A DNA stretch of 64,000 bases, taken from positions 11,460,790 to 11,524,789 of the forward strand of contig VZDJ01000346.1 in NCBI GenBank assembly GCA_008694505.1, given 5' to 3'. The DNA comes from Cyanoderma ruficeps (Eukaryota; Chordata; Aves; Passeriformes; Timaliidae). Positions 47,552 to 60,377 of the stretch are shown here, one piece after another. Made by a program: the position numbers and the translations under genes. Position 1 is the first letter of the stretch; each line of letters starts with the position of its first letter. Under the pieces are notes generated by a model. That model saw only the letters and a list, made by a program, of their open reading frames with translations. It did no database searches and was not told where the DNA came from.

Positions 47552-48150
47552 TCAATGGGTTCTGTTGGAAGGTGTATCAGAGGTCTGAAGGGCACTGCAG
47601 AGAGCACAGATAATGCTTTGAAAATATAGGAAGTGTGAGTTGGAGACTTGGCTCATGTAGCAGGGGAAGATGGTGCAGACCTCAAGGTACTGAGTGAAGG
47701 AGGAGGAAAATATTCCGTCCAAGTGAGGACAAGCACTGTATTTCATCCAAAAGAGGAGGGAAGGCAGCAGAGGGAGACAAAGATGGACATCACATGGCCA
47801 AGGCAATGGAAAGGAAGTATCTTGATAACAGCATTCTGACTAGATACCAGTATTGTAAGGTTTCTACAATTAACAGGGATCTTTGCTATGTGGATGGATA
47901 GGAAAGACTGTGCTTTTGAAAGGTAAAACAAAAAGGGTAGGCGTAGTCTTAAATAAGATATGAAGGGAGATTAAGAACTGTTTTGAACTGGGGAGCTTGA
48001 CATCAGAGAAATAAAGCAAGCTGAGCCTTGGTATAGAGCAAAGTGGTGCATTTGTTGTTTTAATTAGTCTAAGATTCCTATAACCCAATATAATCTTATC
48101 CAAGTGAGAAGACAATAAAGAGGTATGGAGTTCATCCAGCATTCTGCTCT
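47552..48150 (-). mobile_element. L2-like LINE relic, RT C-terminal region and 3' end
   Basis: The plus strand shows the purine-rich signature of an antisense L2 element, including tatcttgataacagcattct at about 47819 and gtggatggataggaaagact at about 47891. Translated on the minus strand, 47743-47931 gives FYLSKAQSFLSIHIAKI and SSQNAVIKIL, matching the L2 ORF2 order (KIRPFLSVHTAK ... LQSxQNAAIKIL); the intervening SRLDYCN segment is degraded. Lower coordinates (47580-47640) resemble the L2 3' end. It is frameshifted and highly diverged, so an old insertion. The upper boundary is uncertain. Confidence 0.7.
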
Positions 48151-48711
48151 AGAGACAGAAAGGGTATCTGAGAAAAAATAAACTGAAGGAGAAATGAAAA
48201 ATCGGTGCAGTCTTTTTAGAAAGGGAAAATTAATTCCAGAAGCAGCTACAGAGGGGACAGGATACAGGAGAATATTGAAACGTGCAAACCGAAGTTGGAC
48301 CTGGGATAGACCAGGACTGTGCTAGAAAACAGTAAGATTGCCTTGATTTCTTCTCTGAGGCAAAGTACTTGTTTCTAAAGCACTTCTCATTTTGCAGCAC
48401 TGATCCTTTCTTCAACTGCAAACAAAACAAAGCCCTTAAACATATAGTTTAAAATTCTGTCCATATTAAGGGTGTTCTATCTCTATTAACTTGTGTGTGT
48501 GTCACTTAAGATTGTTAAAAACCTCGGGGTGGGAATAGTGTTATTTGCATTTGCACATTTGTATGGCAGCACATAGGCTTATTACTAAATAAATGGTTGC
48601 TATGTGTAATTAGTTGATCTCTGGTTTTAAATGTTCATTAGCCATACAGATAAAATGAAGATGTTACCTCAGTCTATTGTTAATAGATTTAAGCTTTCTT
48701 TTACTCTTGGC
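48151..48711. other. Gene-free stretch
   Basis: Possibly a further degraded extension of the adjacent L2-like relic (purine-rich plus strand up to about 48300), but no motif is readable. Nothing else was recognised. Confidence 0.4.
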
Positions 48712-48818
48712 TTTTATTGTTTTGTTTTTTGGGGAGGGGGGGGGGTTGTTGGTTTTTTGGTCTTTTTGTTTGGTTTTGGTTTTGGTTTTTTTGGGGTTTT
48801 TTGGGGGGTTTTTTTTTC
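48712..48818 (+). repeat. G/T-only tract with G-runs
   Basis: This tract of about 107 bp has a single C (48762). It includes GGGGA followed by ten G (48731-48745), then TTTGG-type repeats, GGGG at 48793-48796 and GGGGGG at 48803-48808. It could form G-quadruplex structures on the plus strand. The 145-, 93- and 72-codon frames through it encode only low-complexity F/G/W/L and are artefacts of the tract. Confidence 0.85.
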
Positions 48819-49344
48819 CTTCTTTTATATATCCAGCTTCCTTCCACTGTGCTACTGCAGAAAATTACTTTTTTCTGTTGGGAGGAGAAGAAAATTTTTT
48901 TTTTCACCCTTGGAACTTGTATACAACAAACCTAGAAATTCTGGACAGGAAAATTTAGGCATGGAGTATGAAACAGGAATGGAAAAAGTAAAATATTGCA
49001 AAAACCTTTGTACCTTTCAGCACTTCCTTTCAAAGGTAGTTCTGGTGTCCTTTTACCAAAGGAGATGAAACAACTGAGAATATTAAGAGTAAAAGGGAAA
49101 GTGGTGGAAGTGATAATAAATTACTCAAAATCATCATAGTCACAAATTATTTCACAGAGCAGCACTTAAAAAAAGAATTATGAAATAGGAATTCTAATGC
49201 AGACAGTTATATTTTTGGAAGTGTAGTGTCGAACAAATAGTTCCTTTAGCTTGAGGAATGAATGGATCCAGCTTTACTGCATCATGTGAGCATTCTGACT
49301 TTCAAAAAACCTCAACGTCTGCACTTGAAATCAGTTTAAGACAA
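48819..49344. other. Gene-free stretch
   Basis: Nothing was recognised. It may contain the decayed upstream part of the CR1-like relic that follows. Confidence 0.4.
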
Positions 49345-49520
49345 GGAAAGTGAAGCTCTGGAACAGGTTATATACATCATTAGATGTCTTTAAGGAGAGA
49401 AAGACTACGTGAATTAGCTTCTGGATGAACTAGAGTACTGTTAGGTCTGTCTTGAGACAAGGAGACCGAACAGATGATCTCTTCTGTGAGTACACACTTC
49501 CAGAATTTGAGGGAGGAGAA
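49345..49520 (+). mobile_element. Old CR1-like LINE, 3' end, plus strand
   Basis: Three landmarks appear in the right order: agctctggaacaggttatat then tagatgtctttaaggagag (the ORF2 tail, family pattern ...SLEVFKxR), ggtctgtcttgagacaagga, and agatgatctcttctgtgag before ttccagaatttga (family pattern agatgacctcttgaggtcccttccag). The order and spacing fit the last roughly 170 bp of an ancient CR1 family. It is the only fairly clear LINE relic on the plus strand. Confidence 0.6.
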
Positions 49521-52500
49521 GAGATAGCACTTAGAAGATAATGTCAAATGTTCACCTGATCAACAAACACTACTGTATGCACCTCTCAGGGTTTACATCA
49601 GTTGCAATATCAGAGATTATGGGATACCTTTCACTCCAATGCTCTGACAAATGGAACGTGTTAGAAAAGTGACCCACTTGCACCAAATGTAAGGTGTTAA
49701 AGTTCTTTCAGAACAAGATGTGGGAAATCAAAATGGAAATGTTCTTGATATCAAGGCAGTAGTAAGAGAAGTATATGGATAGATAAAGCAGAGTTTAAAG
49801 CTGAATTGTCCTCATTTCTGATTTAATGTGAATTCCTTCTTCTTTTATTCTCTCGTTGTAGTGTTCAAACAGCCTATCAAGTCTAACGGTAGGTCTTCTA
49901 GATGCAGTAGATCTGTTATTGTTTCTTCAAAGATAAACTGTTGCTCTAAAGGTTAAAAAATAGAGATTTTTTTTTTCTAAATGCATTTGAAAAGGAAAAG
50001 AAGTGGTAAAAATAATTCATGTAAAACAAAAACAGCCTTTGAAATGATGTGAAGGCTGGCTCTCTCCCTCACTAGTCTGTTCTGAGGGTTTTTTTTTTTT
50101 TTTTTTTTGCTCACCTCCAAAATAAGATATTGCAGATCAGGAACAGTATTCTTTATTTATAATGAATTTCTTTTCTTGACTAGAATATACATCTCACAAG
50201 ACTGTTAAGTTTAGGGTAAGAGACAAAGGTTCCCAAGTTAACCTTGTTATCCCTTTGGTCAATGGATTGTTTTCAGAGAAATTACCAAGTTAAAAAAATA
50301 CTAATGTCAGAAGAATGGTGGCTTTTATACACAAAGCCACCTGGTGTGTGCAGGGCAGGTGAAAGGAGTCTTCACTTAGGTTCTTGAGCACTAAGCCTCC
50401 AAAATGTGCCCAGTGCAAGTGATCTGGGAGCCGACATAAAAGAATTGCTTTGGGCTACACCAAGAGCCAGCAGCAGCTCTTCACCCTGGCTGTTCAAATA
50501 CGTGGCACTTCTGTGAAAATAAGAAATTAGAAGTTGGAAATTTTCATTTTAAAAAAAGCATGAAAAGAGCTATTTTGGTGCATTCCAATCTACCTGTTTC
50601 TGCCTTTACCTTCCTCCTTGACAAACTTTTCTTTAATTTTAGTTGTGAATGAGAAAAGAAGATTGTACGGAACTGTGAATTGCCTTTTTCTCTCTTTTTA
50701 GTTAGAACACAGGATGGAGAGATGCGAGTACAATTATTAGTGCTGGAGATTGTGAAAGTCTTCTGAAATAAAGGGCATTTGCCAGAAATCTGTCAAACTA
50801 CAAACGACCTAGGTCTTGCTCAAGAAACCATCTATTAGAAGTAGTGACCCACTAACCTCATTTTTCCAGAAGGACTGGTGGGCAGTTATGGCAAGACAAT
50901 CCAAGAGATTTGTAAAACTTCATTTCTTTAGGGGTCAGACAGTAAGATTTCAGATGCAGAAGCAACAGAAAATCACGTCAATTTAAGCAGGAAGTACTGT
51001 TTCCAAATGAGCTGTGTATATTTAGATAGCTTGAGTGAATGTTCAGCTCTTCTAATTCATGACTCCATTCATGAACTGCTTAAAGTGTGCTTTTACTCTG
51101 CTGGATTTTTTTTTGTCTGGGTTCCCCGGCACTTTATATGTCTATTGGGAAAGAAAACCTCTTTTTTCATTTTGTAAAAGTGAGATTAACACAGATTACT
51201 GGACATTTGCTCTTGGTACTTGAGAACAATTTTCCTTTTAATATAAGCCTCATATTGCAGTAGTTGTTGCCTTACAAATGTTCATAATAATAATCATTAT
51301 CAATCTGCTTTCTGTGGCAATAAAATCCTTAAATTGAGCAGGAAGCAATGCTAAACTCAGAAATGGTAAAGGCTTTCCTTCCAGTTTGAAAAGAGGATGA
51401 GAGAGAACAAATTAATCATAGAATTGTGGATGCTGGAAACATATTAAAAATCTAGCCAGTCTCTTTGCCTTTCGTTTGCCTTTTATTGTACATCCTGCAG
51501 TATTCTGACAATCTGGTTTTTCAAAAGCTGTAGTCTTAAAAGTGATAGGTTACCACTACTTTCTCTTAAGAGTATAAGAATCTCACTGATAAAGAGGATT
51601 TCAGAAGTTTGGGAAATGAATGCTACCACAGCAGTGAGGAACTAACGGTTCCAAACATATATAGGAATGCAAAGGGATTTTTTTTCCCAGTCATTTTTTG
51701 TGCTGAGTCGCCATCTGAGATGTCTGTGCATATGTCAGTTGATCTGTGTCTGTTTTAGAGCTGGAATATGTTCTCACTCCCTTAATAATCACCTCCTCAC
51801 TTTCTGAGCAATTTTAAAATTACATCTGACCAGAGGATTAAGAATGTCTCAGTGGTAACGTAGTCTTGAAATTCATTTGACTGTGCATTGTTCTCTGAAG
51901 TGCCATATTTAGCTTTTAACAAGCTTGGGAATATTGTTTATTTTGCCGTATGATGTGTTAGTTGCTTAGCTAATTCTGCATTTAAAGACGTGTGTTCTCT
52001 GGGCTCTCACATGGGGGGAGGAAAGTGTCCTCCTTATGTGAGAAAGCTGCCACAGCAGCTGAGATATCACTTAACACTGGAGGCTCTCCAGGGCTTGCAT
52101 GTGCTGCACATGCTTGCAATGTATTTTGGTATTAGTATGACCAACATTAATACACAGCACCAATGCTGAGAATAAAGTGAGTGCTAAAGCTCCGATTCAG
52201 ATGCTCTAAATGGCAGCATCTTTATTGCTTTGCGCTAAGAGGGAATGAACGAATAGTCCTGCAGTGGGCAAAGAAGACTGGTGTAGTGCCCTAACCCCAG
52301 AGGCAAATTTATTTCCACCCATCTGCTGTCTCAAATGCCAAGTCCTAGAAATGCCACTGTTTCCAAAGTAGCAGACATTAACCATGTGTGTGAATCTTAG
52401 GCATTAGTAAAAATTATTCCAAAAAAATTGCCTTTGTTTGGCTTTCGTGAATTGCCAGAGCAAAGAAAAAAGCCAAGGCTCATTGTGGGCTCCGTTATCC

Positions 52501-53940
52501 TGGCACTAACAGGTTCATAATTTCTGTGATGGAATATAATGAATGGCTATCAGTAAGATAGTAATTTCATTTCATTCATCTGCTGCAAATAATAAAGGCA
52601 TTTGTAAGGCTGTAAGGTAAGGTCTAGGGCTGGGTTCTGGTCTAGTTTACTATGGGACTTGCAGACTCCATATCGTGATACCCTGCTGAAAGGGGATTGT
52701 AAAGGAGCTGTATATTGTGGAATAAAATATATGTTCTGAGTCTGCAGACTCCTGGAGCCGAGGGTGGGCAAGAAAAACATAGCTGGCTAGTGGTGTATAG
52801 GTCTTCCCACAAAGGACCTTGGTTACTATTAGTGCCTCTCTCTCCTCCTCTTCCTGCCCACCAGCACAGGTTTGGAGAAAACTCTCCTGTTGCTGCTTCT
52901 CCTACTAGTAAATGGCAGAAGAAATTACATATTACTAAGTGCAGAAATAGGTCCTGATTAAAAATCCAAGTGTCAGGGAACATTAGTGCTGCCCTTTCCT
53001 TGCCAAAACTTACCCATTCCCCCTCTGCTGTGAGCTGCTTTCAGACATTTGTGTTTCTTTTTGTATAGGCAGGCTGCGTATTCAGCAGAGTGACTCAGAG
53101 CACAGAATCTCTTTGAACTGTGTTTCTGCTCTGGGAAAGTCTTTTTTGGTTTTTGTTTCTTTAATATTTTTTTTTAAGTGATAAGGAAATGTGTGCTACT
53201 TGCAAGTTGCTCCTTTTGGCAAACACGGGATATCCCTTTTTAGTATGGATTCTGTTCCATATGTGATCGTTCCCTTTTGCCAAACTTCCTTAGATGTGCA
53301 CCAAATTTCAGAAAGATGAATACCAACTTTGCATAATTTGAACAAGAAAGCCTTGCAGTGCTACTTTTCTGTTTAATTTATTGGGGGGGNGGGGGGGGGG
53401 GTGTGGAAATTATGAGATACGTAGGGCATAAGTAAGGGCAGAATAGAGCCCTTAATCTTAATTATTCATTCTGCAGTATTATAAATGACTAAAGATTACT
53501 TCCAATGTTTGGTATAATCTTACAGTGTGCAGATGTGGTTCTCTTTGGTATATGCCATCTTTACTGAACTCACAATTTCCATAATGCTGTCACATTCTGC
53601 ATGGGAAGCAGATTTACAGATAGGTAATCCATGTAAGGTATTTTAAAGACAGCTTATTAAAGGATTGAGGCCTGCTGTTAAATTACATATGCTTTCAATT
53701 GCTATGAGGAGCAAACAGTATCAAGAAGTACAATAATTTAGCTACAGCTGGAGAAAGGCCTATTTAAAGTTTTGATGACAGATCCTTTAAAGTTTTCCTT
53801 TAAGTTCTTTTCTGCTTTCTATCTTCTCCTGCATAGTACAGTATTTCACTTTATACAATGTAATTTCACCAGCAGGTCGACTGTATACATGCTAGGAAAC
53901 TGAAATGCATTCCTAAACTGATAGACAGAGTTTACAAAAC
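49521..53940. other. Gene-free stretch
   Basis: A run of 20 T lies at 50089-50108. 51414-51470 (atcatagaattgtggatgct) faintly resembles an old CR1 3' end on the minus strand but is too short to call. 51700-52200 has balanced composition and may be a conserved element. A G run with an unresolved base lies at 53383-53401 (N at 53390). No gene was recognised. Confidence 0.5.
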
Positions 53941-54660
53941 GACTGTGGGCGCTGGGCTCCACGCTTGATGGCATTATCTAAACACCTGACAGCCAGGATG
54001 GAGTCACTGCAGTTTAGCATTGCTAATTATTAATAGCTCCAGTAGTGCCGGGCACCGTCGCCGTGCCGCGTCCCCGCCGCTGCCGCCGCGAGCTGCCGGG
54101 ATGCTCCGGTGCGCTGAGGCTGTTGAGCACATTGGATAGTGCCCCCGTCTGTTTCTGGAACACAAGGCGATGTGTCACTTACGGGCTGTCTGCTCCTCGT
54201 ACCCTTTACAGAAGGAGTTACAAGAGATTGCCTTTCCAAACAGATAAGCTCATTCCCCTCTCTTTAGCTGGAATGAGGAGGCAGTGACTGTGGAGTCATT
54301 CCTTAAACTGGGGGACTGGAGAGGAGGGGGAATGTTTGGAGCTTTTTCCCTAAAGTAACGAAATAAATGAGAAAATAGTGATGCTGTTTGGAGCTAACTT
54401 TTAAGTGTCGCACGGTAAGATGCTAAAAGGGGCACATTATGCAGACATGAGACTACAAAGCCTGAGAAGGAATGTGTTAAACAATCATTTTGTAACGATG
54501 AGTCTGGCCATGCGTTTGCATGTGAACATTATTACAATCTGAAAAAGAGAAAATGTTATTATGCCATGTATCTTTGAGCCATTGTTGGAATTAGGTTACA
54601 AAGCTTTGACTGCAAGGTTATTTGAATCTACTGCTTGTTGTTAATGTCATGCTTTCTATT
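53941..54660. promoter_or_regulatory. Orphan CpG cluster inside an enhancer-like block
   Basis: The 80 bases 54041-54120 hold 14 CpG (runs such as ccgcgtccccgccgctgccg), in a window where CpG is otherwise scarce. A few more follow up to about 54205. Just upstream is CTAATTATTAATAG (54023-54036), and downstream to 54660 the sequence is balanced in composition with no repeat signature. The 80-codon frame through the CpG cluster (54045-54287) is arginine-rich and looks like a GC artefact. It could be an alternative promoter, a lncRNA start or an enhancer with a small CpG island. No TATA box or clear first exon was identified. Confidence 0.4.
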
Positions 54661-57600
54661 TAGTATTTTTTCCTTATTTGTTATGAACTAGTACACTATG
54701 CAAAGCAAATAATTTTTAAAAATGTGTCTGTAACCACCCACCACAAGCATAAGTATATTTTTGATTGTATATATTTAAAGATCGCCGTACACTGTAGGAA
54801 AAGCTGTGTAAAGCTCTGGAAAGACAAAGTAGTTTTAAAAAAAAAAAGATTTTAAGAATTAAAATACAGGCTTTTTAAACATCCTTTTTTTTTCTTCAAC
54901 ATTTCTGTGTAATCTAAGCAGACACATGAAAAATACTGACTCTAAATTTGGCAAAATAAAACATTTTCTTACACAGGGTGATCTAAACATCTTTCCACAT
55001 AAATATATTAAGACTTATTTTTCTTTTATTTTTGCTTTTTTAGTAAATGAAAGATAGTATTTTTATTTTGATGTATTTAGAGTTATGCACATGATATTTC
55101 TGTCCTCATCTAATAAATCTGTTTTTACAGAAGTTGTAGAGGTTAATAGATTTTGAATTGCATTAGATTTCTGTAATAAATGGATATATAAGACAAGACC
55201 TTATTAGGTTGATCTTTGTCTGTGTAATCTGTCTTCTTCAAATAATTTCAGGAACCAAAAATGCAAAATACAAACTTTGCCTAATCATGAATTTTTAAGC
55301 ATATGTTCTGTAAATATTAGTGCAATTTAATTGCAGAAATTTACTTTGTTACCAATAAGTAGCAAAGTTTTGTAGAGTACCTGAAACTAGTATTTTATTT
55401 CAGTATTTATACTGCCGTATACTTCTTAAAAAGGAAAAATGCTATTGATAGCTCTAAATGAACTTCAACTTAATGTAATGTCAATATTATCAAATATTGA
55501 TATATCACCCCTAGAGAGCAAATGTATTATCAATACATTTAGTAGTAGCAGTACAAATAATTAAAGTAGTTAAAAATTTAACTGAAAAATTAAAAGGCGA
55601 TGCTTAAATAAATAAAACAAAATATCTCATTAGAAAATATTGCTAATAGGCTGTGTAGATCTCATTCCATTGTTTCTGTTGTTACCATGTCTTAATGGCT
55701 TATATTGTTTATGGGAAAAATTGTTTAAGACGGCAAGAATCTCGGGTCTTCTCTTTTTTATGAAGGTCAAACAAAATTCAGAATTATAACTGAAAAATGA
55801 AATGTAAATACCAAGATCTTTGATAACAAAGTAATTAAAATGTATGGTTTTGCCTACTGTGTATAATAAGGGCTTATATTTGATCAACCATAAAAGTTAT
55901 TTAATCATTTTAACCTTGGAATACTACTCCACAAAAAACTACTTAATGGAAGTTAGCTGAGAAGCATTAGAGTATCACAACATCAAGAAGGCTGAGCGAG
56001 AGGGCACTGAAAATTCAAGCACAGCTTATTTCTGCCATAATACTATAGCAGGTTGCATGGCAACCAGTGGCTGTGGATTTTGAAGTTACTTTATCCTTAT
56101 TCAATGAGCAAAGACTTAGCCTGTATTTATTTTGGTAATTTCTAGAATTAATCAGGTATTTAAGGCCCAGTGTAGCATAAACTTGCTGTGATTTTTTGAT
56201 TGGCAAATGAATGTTTACAACTGTTGTTGGGAGAAGATCTTGAAGAAGAGGAGAGCTCTATTGTTCCTCCTAGCATTGCAGACAGTAAGTATTAGACAAG
56301 TGCTTGGATCAGCAGCCCATTTTGAGCAAGAGTGTGGCTTGCAAGCATCTCCCTGTGATTTAGGTTAGTCATTTTAGGAGGACGCTGGAGTTTTCAAAAA
56401 AAACCCTGCCGTATTTTATTTTAATGCTTCCATTAAAGAACAATGCTAAGAGAATTTTAACATTTTTCAGCTGAGTAAAAGCTGTAATCATAAGCCAAAG
56501 TCACAAGTACAAGTAGTGTGGCACCCTTGTGGGCATGTATTACTTCAGAGAATACAGTAACATACAAATCTCAAAACATGTTTAAAAATACTGTTTAATT
56601 TCCATTACTGTCTTTAAAGTACAAAGGCAACTCTTTCAGTATCCTGTTGTTTAATGTGTTCAGGGTTCTGCCAAGCTTCTCAATATCCCCAGATCTTACT
56701 GAAATTGAAGTAAATTAAAAGCACAAAGCGCACCATCATAATGCTTGTAATGAATGAGAGGTGTGAACTGGTGGCTCATTTAATGAGTGCTATTTAAAAA
56801 TGCACTTTGCTAGAGCATATGAAAAATCTGTAGGATATTTCCAGGTTTCAGAAGCAGTGTATATTCTCGTAGTGAAAGATGCCATCATAATGCTTATACA
56901 TACAGGGATAGGATTATGATAAGAGTGTTCTCTTCATGTGTTTCAGTTCCTAACTTTCTGGCTTTTATGCAAAGTACACATTGAATGAACCTTATCACAT
57001 ACGCAGCATGTAAGGCATCATTAAATCAAGACAGGCTTTCACAACCCTGACTTACATCGTGCACCCCACCAACCTAGCTTTGAAGAACCTTTTTTTTCAT
57101 ATGTTCATGAACTTACCAGATTTACGTGACAGATGTATCATTCTATTTTAAAACATTTCCAAAAGTGACATTACATCAAGACCAAACCCTAATGAGAAGC
57201 CCACAGCCCTTAGGTGGCAGTGGGCACCCAGCCAGTTGAGCACTTCTGGTTTGGGAATGCCATGTCTCCAAGGCAGGCCACTGAAACATAAATTGCACAA
57301 CTGCACATGCCTAGTGCAGGTCATGCCTTTTCCTCAGTACCCAGCTACTGCTTATGTCCAGAAAACATGCACCCACAGCATCCATATTCTGAACTTCTGC
57401 ACAGAAGTTAATTTGGTTAAAATTCGAGCTGGAATGGGTAGTGGATATCTTGGCATTTGTTTGGCATAGGTAGCCTGGAGGTTACAGCCTGTCTGTGTGC
57501 AGCAGAAGAGGGGGCCATGGATGTCTGCTCTCGAGCAAAGTGTGGCAGTTTAGGCTCACTGTGCCTGACAACATGTATAAAAGTCCCTAATGATCTCCGT

Positions 57601-60270
57601 GATGAAATGAAGTGATCAATCTTGGCAGTGAAGGCACAGCAAAGTTATTTTAAAAATGCATAGGTTATTTTGTTAAAACCTCCACTAGAAAGCTAGTACT
57701 TCTGGGAGTCATGAATGTTGTTAAAAAATATATATATTATAGCCTTTATGATGACAGTTAAAAGTTATTACAGCCAAATACTTTATCTCAACAATAAGCT
57801 ACTGCAGTTTAAGAAAAATGAAAGGTTTTCCCCTGAGTCTGTTGTGTTTTCTTTGAACATAATAGGAAATAAAGCTTAAATATTTTGGGTTGGATCTCTC
57901 AATCCTGTTTGAATATTTGTGTTTAATACTTTCCAGAAATTAGTGAATTTTGGTGACCTCATTTCTGTTTTGGTTTTTTTTCTAAATGGAAGGATTAGTA
58001 CTAAAATATGCTAGTATCAGGAAAGGAATCTGCTGTTTCATAGTATTTTATATTAGTAATAAAACTAAAATACCTGTTCAGAGCAAATAGTTGTGGCAGT
58101 AAGGGGCTCCTGGGTTTTCTAGCTTCCATCTTGGCTGAAAAGCAAGCTGACCCATGCTATTGTCTTGTCTCTGTCTGCTTTTGGGGACATGCATTAAGTC
58201 AGTCTGAACAATCAAGCACAATGCAGCACTTGTCTGACCATTATGATTTATCTTTCCTTAGGCATTGGGTAAAATGTATTAACATAAACCCTGAATGTTG
58301 TACCTGTGCAAATACAGCAAGGAATTAAAGAGTGGCCCAATGTTAGTGCAGAGGAAGTGAGGACTTTGCATATTCTTGTCCTTTTTTCATTTGTAAAAGT
58401 GATGGCTGCAACAGGAAACTTACTAAAACCTCTGATCAAAGCACTGCTGGACCTACCCGCAGCTTTGTTGTAGCTACACTGTGGACAAAATAGTAGAAAT
58501 AAGTTTATCAGGCATTTGAATGGATTAATTTTATATAGGGCTTTGAATCAGTTATTGCTTCTGCTTTTATTTCTACATGGTTTTTTTAGGCTTAGTTATG
58601 AGAGGATAGAGTTGCAGAAGTTCAGAATATCCCTTGACACTGGCCCTCCTTGTTTTGTGGGGATGGGCAATCCGATTACAACATTTAACAGGGCACCTGT
58701 GCCTTGTTTTTTTAAAAGAAGAAAATTGAACACTCAGTGATGCTCTGGGCCAGAAATTACTGTCCAAGTAAACTCCAGTACTTATGAATGAACCATAATA
58801 GATTTGTCAGGGCTATGACCTATTTCAGTAACTGTGAAAAAGGAATAATGTTAAGGTGTCAGAGAGGAGTCAAGGCATGGGGCTTGTTTTCACTGAAACC
58901 CTGGGCAGCGAGGAAAACATGAAGGTAATTCTTTCTATTTCAGTCTGAAAATAAGAGCCTGGGAACACAGTCAGGAATCAATCTTTAGCTTCATTTCTCC
59001 CTAAATAATTTACATTATGTAAAAAAAAAAAAAACATTCAATATAATTATAATATTGGAACCTGGGATTAAAAATGAAAGCCTACAGTGAAACTTGCATT
59101 TGCAGAACAGACCTTTATCAATTACTTCTCTTTTCTTACAGCAATGCCTGCTTTTCTAGAGCAGCCCTCCACGTGTCCTATCCTTTTGCATTACAGACAC
59201 ATTGGACACAAATGTGTTAGCTAAGTTTTTGCCACACTATGCAAGGAAATTTTAAGGAAATGGTCCAGTTTCAAAAATTCTACTAAATATTGTGTATTTG
59301 TTTTTAATTTTAAAACTGTTTTGTCAAAATGTCAGTCGTGAGTAGATCTTTTATTGCCTAAGTGCATACCTCCTCTTAAAAATAACCACAGAACCAAAAT
59401 TATAAATGTTTTACTTCATCCACATTTTTCTCTTCCACCATTGCCTGCACGGACTGTCTCAGAGCACACAGAGGCTAACAGTACAAGTGTAAACTGTCAT
59501 CTAATTCTTTTTCTTCTGCCTAACACTGGAAAGGTTATGTCCTGAAATAATGCATTTAGCAAATGATGAGCCCTGTAAGACAGGACCAGGGCTGGAAGGA
59601 TTGCAGACAAAATGTGCTCAGAGCTGGAAACAGTCGCACAGATTGAAGACTAAACCCAAATGCTGCCTGTCTGTGAGAGCTTTATATTGACGCCTCTGTG
59701 ATTGGAAAGAAGAATTTTGCAGCCAAATGCTCTGTTGATTTACATTCCTGGAAAAACCACTGATTTATGGAAGGTTTTGTAATATAAATATCATAATTTA
59801 TTCTTGGTTTTAAGGCTTTAAACTGCAGTAAGGTGCATCAAGGATCCTTTCTAGTTTACACTGTATTTTGTCTTCTAAGAATTTGGTTACTCTTAATATC
59901 TGTGTACCTCAGTGTACCTGTCTTTACAGCAACCCTGAGCAGTGTGGGGTGTACTGCATTATTTTACATCTGAAGTATTGTAAGATGAGAACTGTAAAGG
60001 TGTGTGCAGTTAAATGTGACTGTGTACAGTTAAATATGTTCCTAACAGAAACCTCAAGGGTTTCTAGCAGCCCAGCTGTTATCAATGGCCACAAAAGGTT
60101 AGAAAACATCATGCATATGAAAATTCAGCCCATCATTGAAGGGTCTTGAAAATCTGACCCAACACAATTTGGGCAAGATCATGTATAGTAAAAGCAGCAC
60201 AGTAGGGAATTGATCCATTTCTCAGAAAGTGTTGCATTGTACATAACCCTTAGAATATGTCTTCTTTCTG
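54661..60270. other. Gene-free AT-rich stretch
   Basis: No gene was recognised. 54700-55900 is particularly AT-rich. 59590-59760 and 56700-56860 have balanced composition and could be conserved elements. A 20-bp unit is tandemly duplicated at 60001-60040 (16 of 20 positions identical). Confidence 0.5.
60001..60040. repeat. 20-bp tandem duplication
   Basis: TGTGTGCAGTTAAATGTGAC is followed directly by TGTGTACAGTTAAATATGTT: period 20, four mismatches. Small local duplication. Confidence 0.75.
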
Positions 60271-60377
60271 TTTTGTTGTTGTAGTTGTTTGTGTGGTGTT
60301 GGGGTTTTTTAGGTTTTTGGGGNTTTTTTTTTTTTTTTTTTGGTTGGTTGGTTGGTTGGTTTGGTTTAGTTTTTTTC
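60271..60377 (+). repeat. G/T-only tract with (TTGG)n
   Basis: About 107 bp without C: TTG repeats, GGGG at 60300-60304, GGGG at 60319-60322, an N at 60323, a run of about 18 T, then five TTGG units from about 60341. Strand asymmetry matches the tract at 48712-48818. The N marks an unresolved homopolymer length. Confidence 0.85.

Noticed and set aside
48631..49068. 145-codon open frame and shorter overlapping frames
   Set aside because: They run through the G/T tract and encode low-complexity F, G, W and L. The openness is caused by base composition.
51414..51470. Possible old CR1 3' end on the minus strand (atcatagaattgtggatgct)
   Set aside because: Only about 20 bp resemble CR1 and the following sequence does not continue the match.
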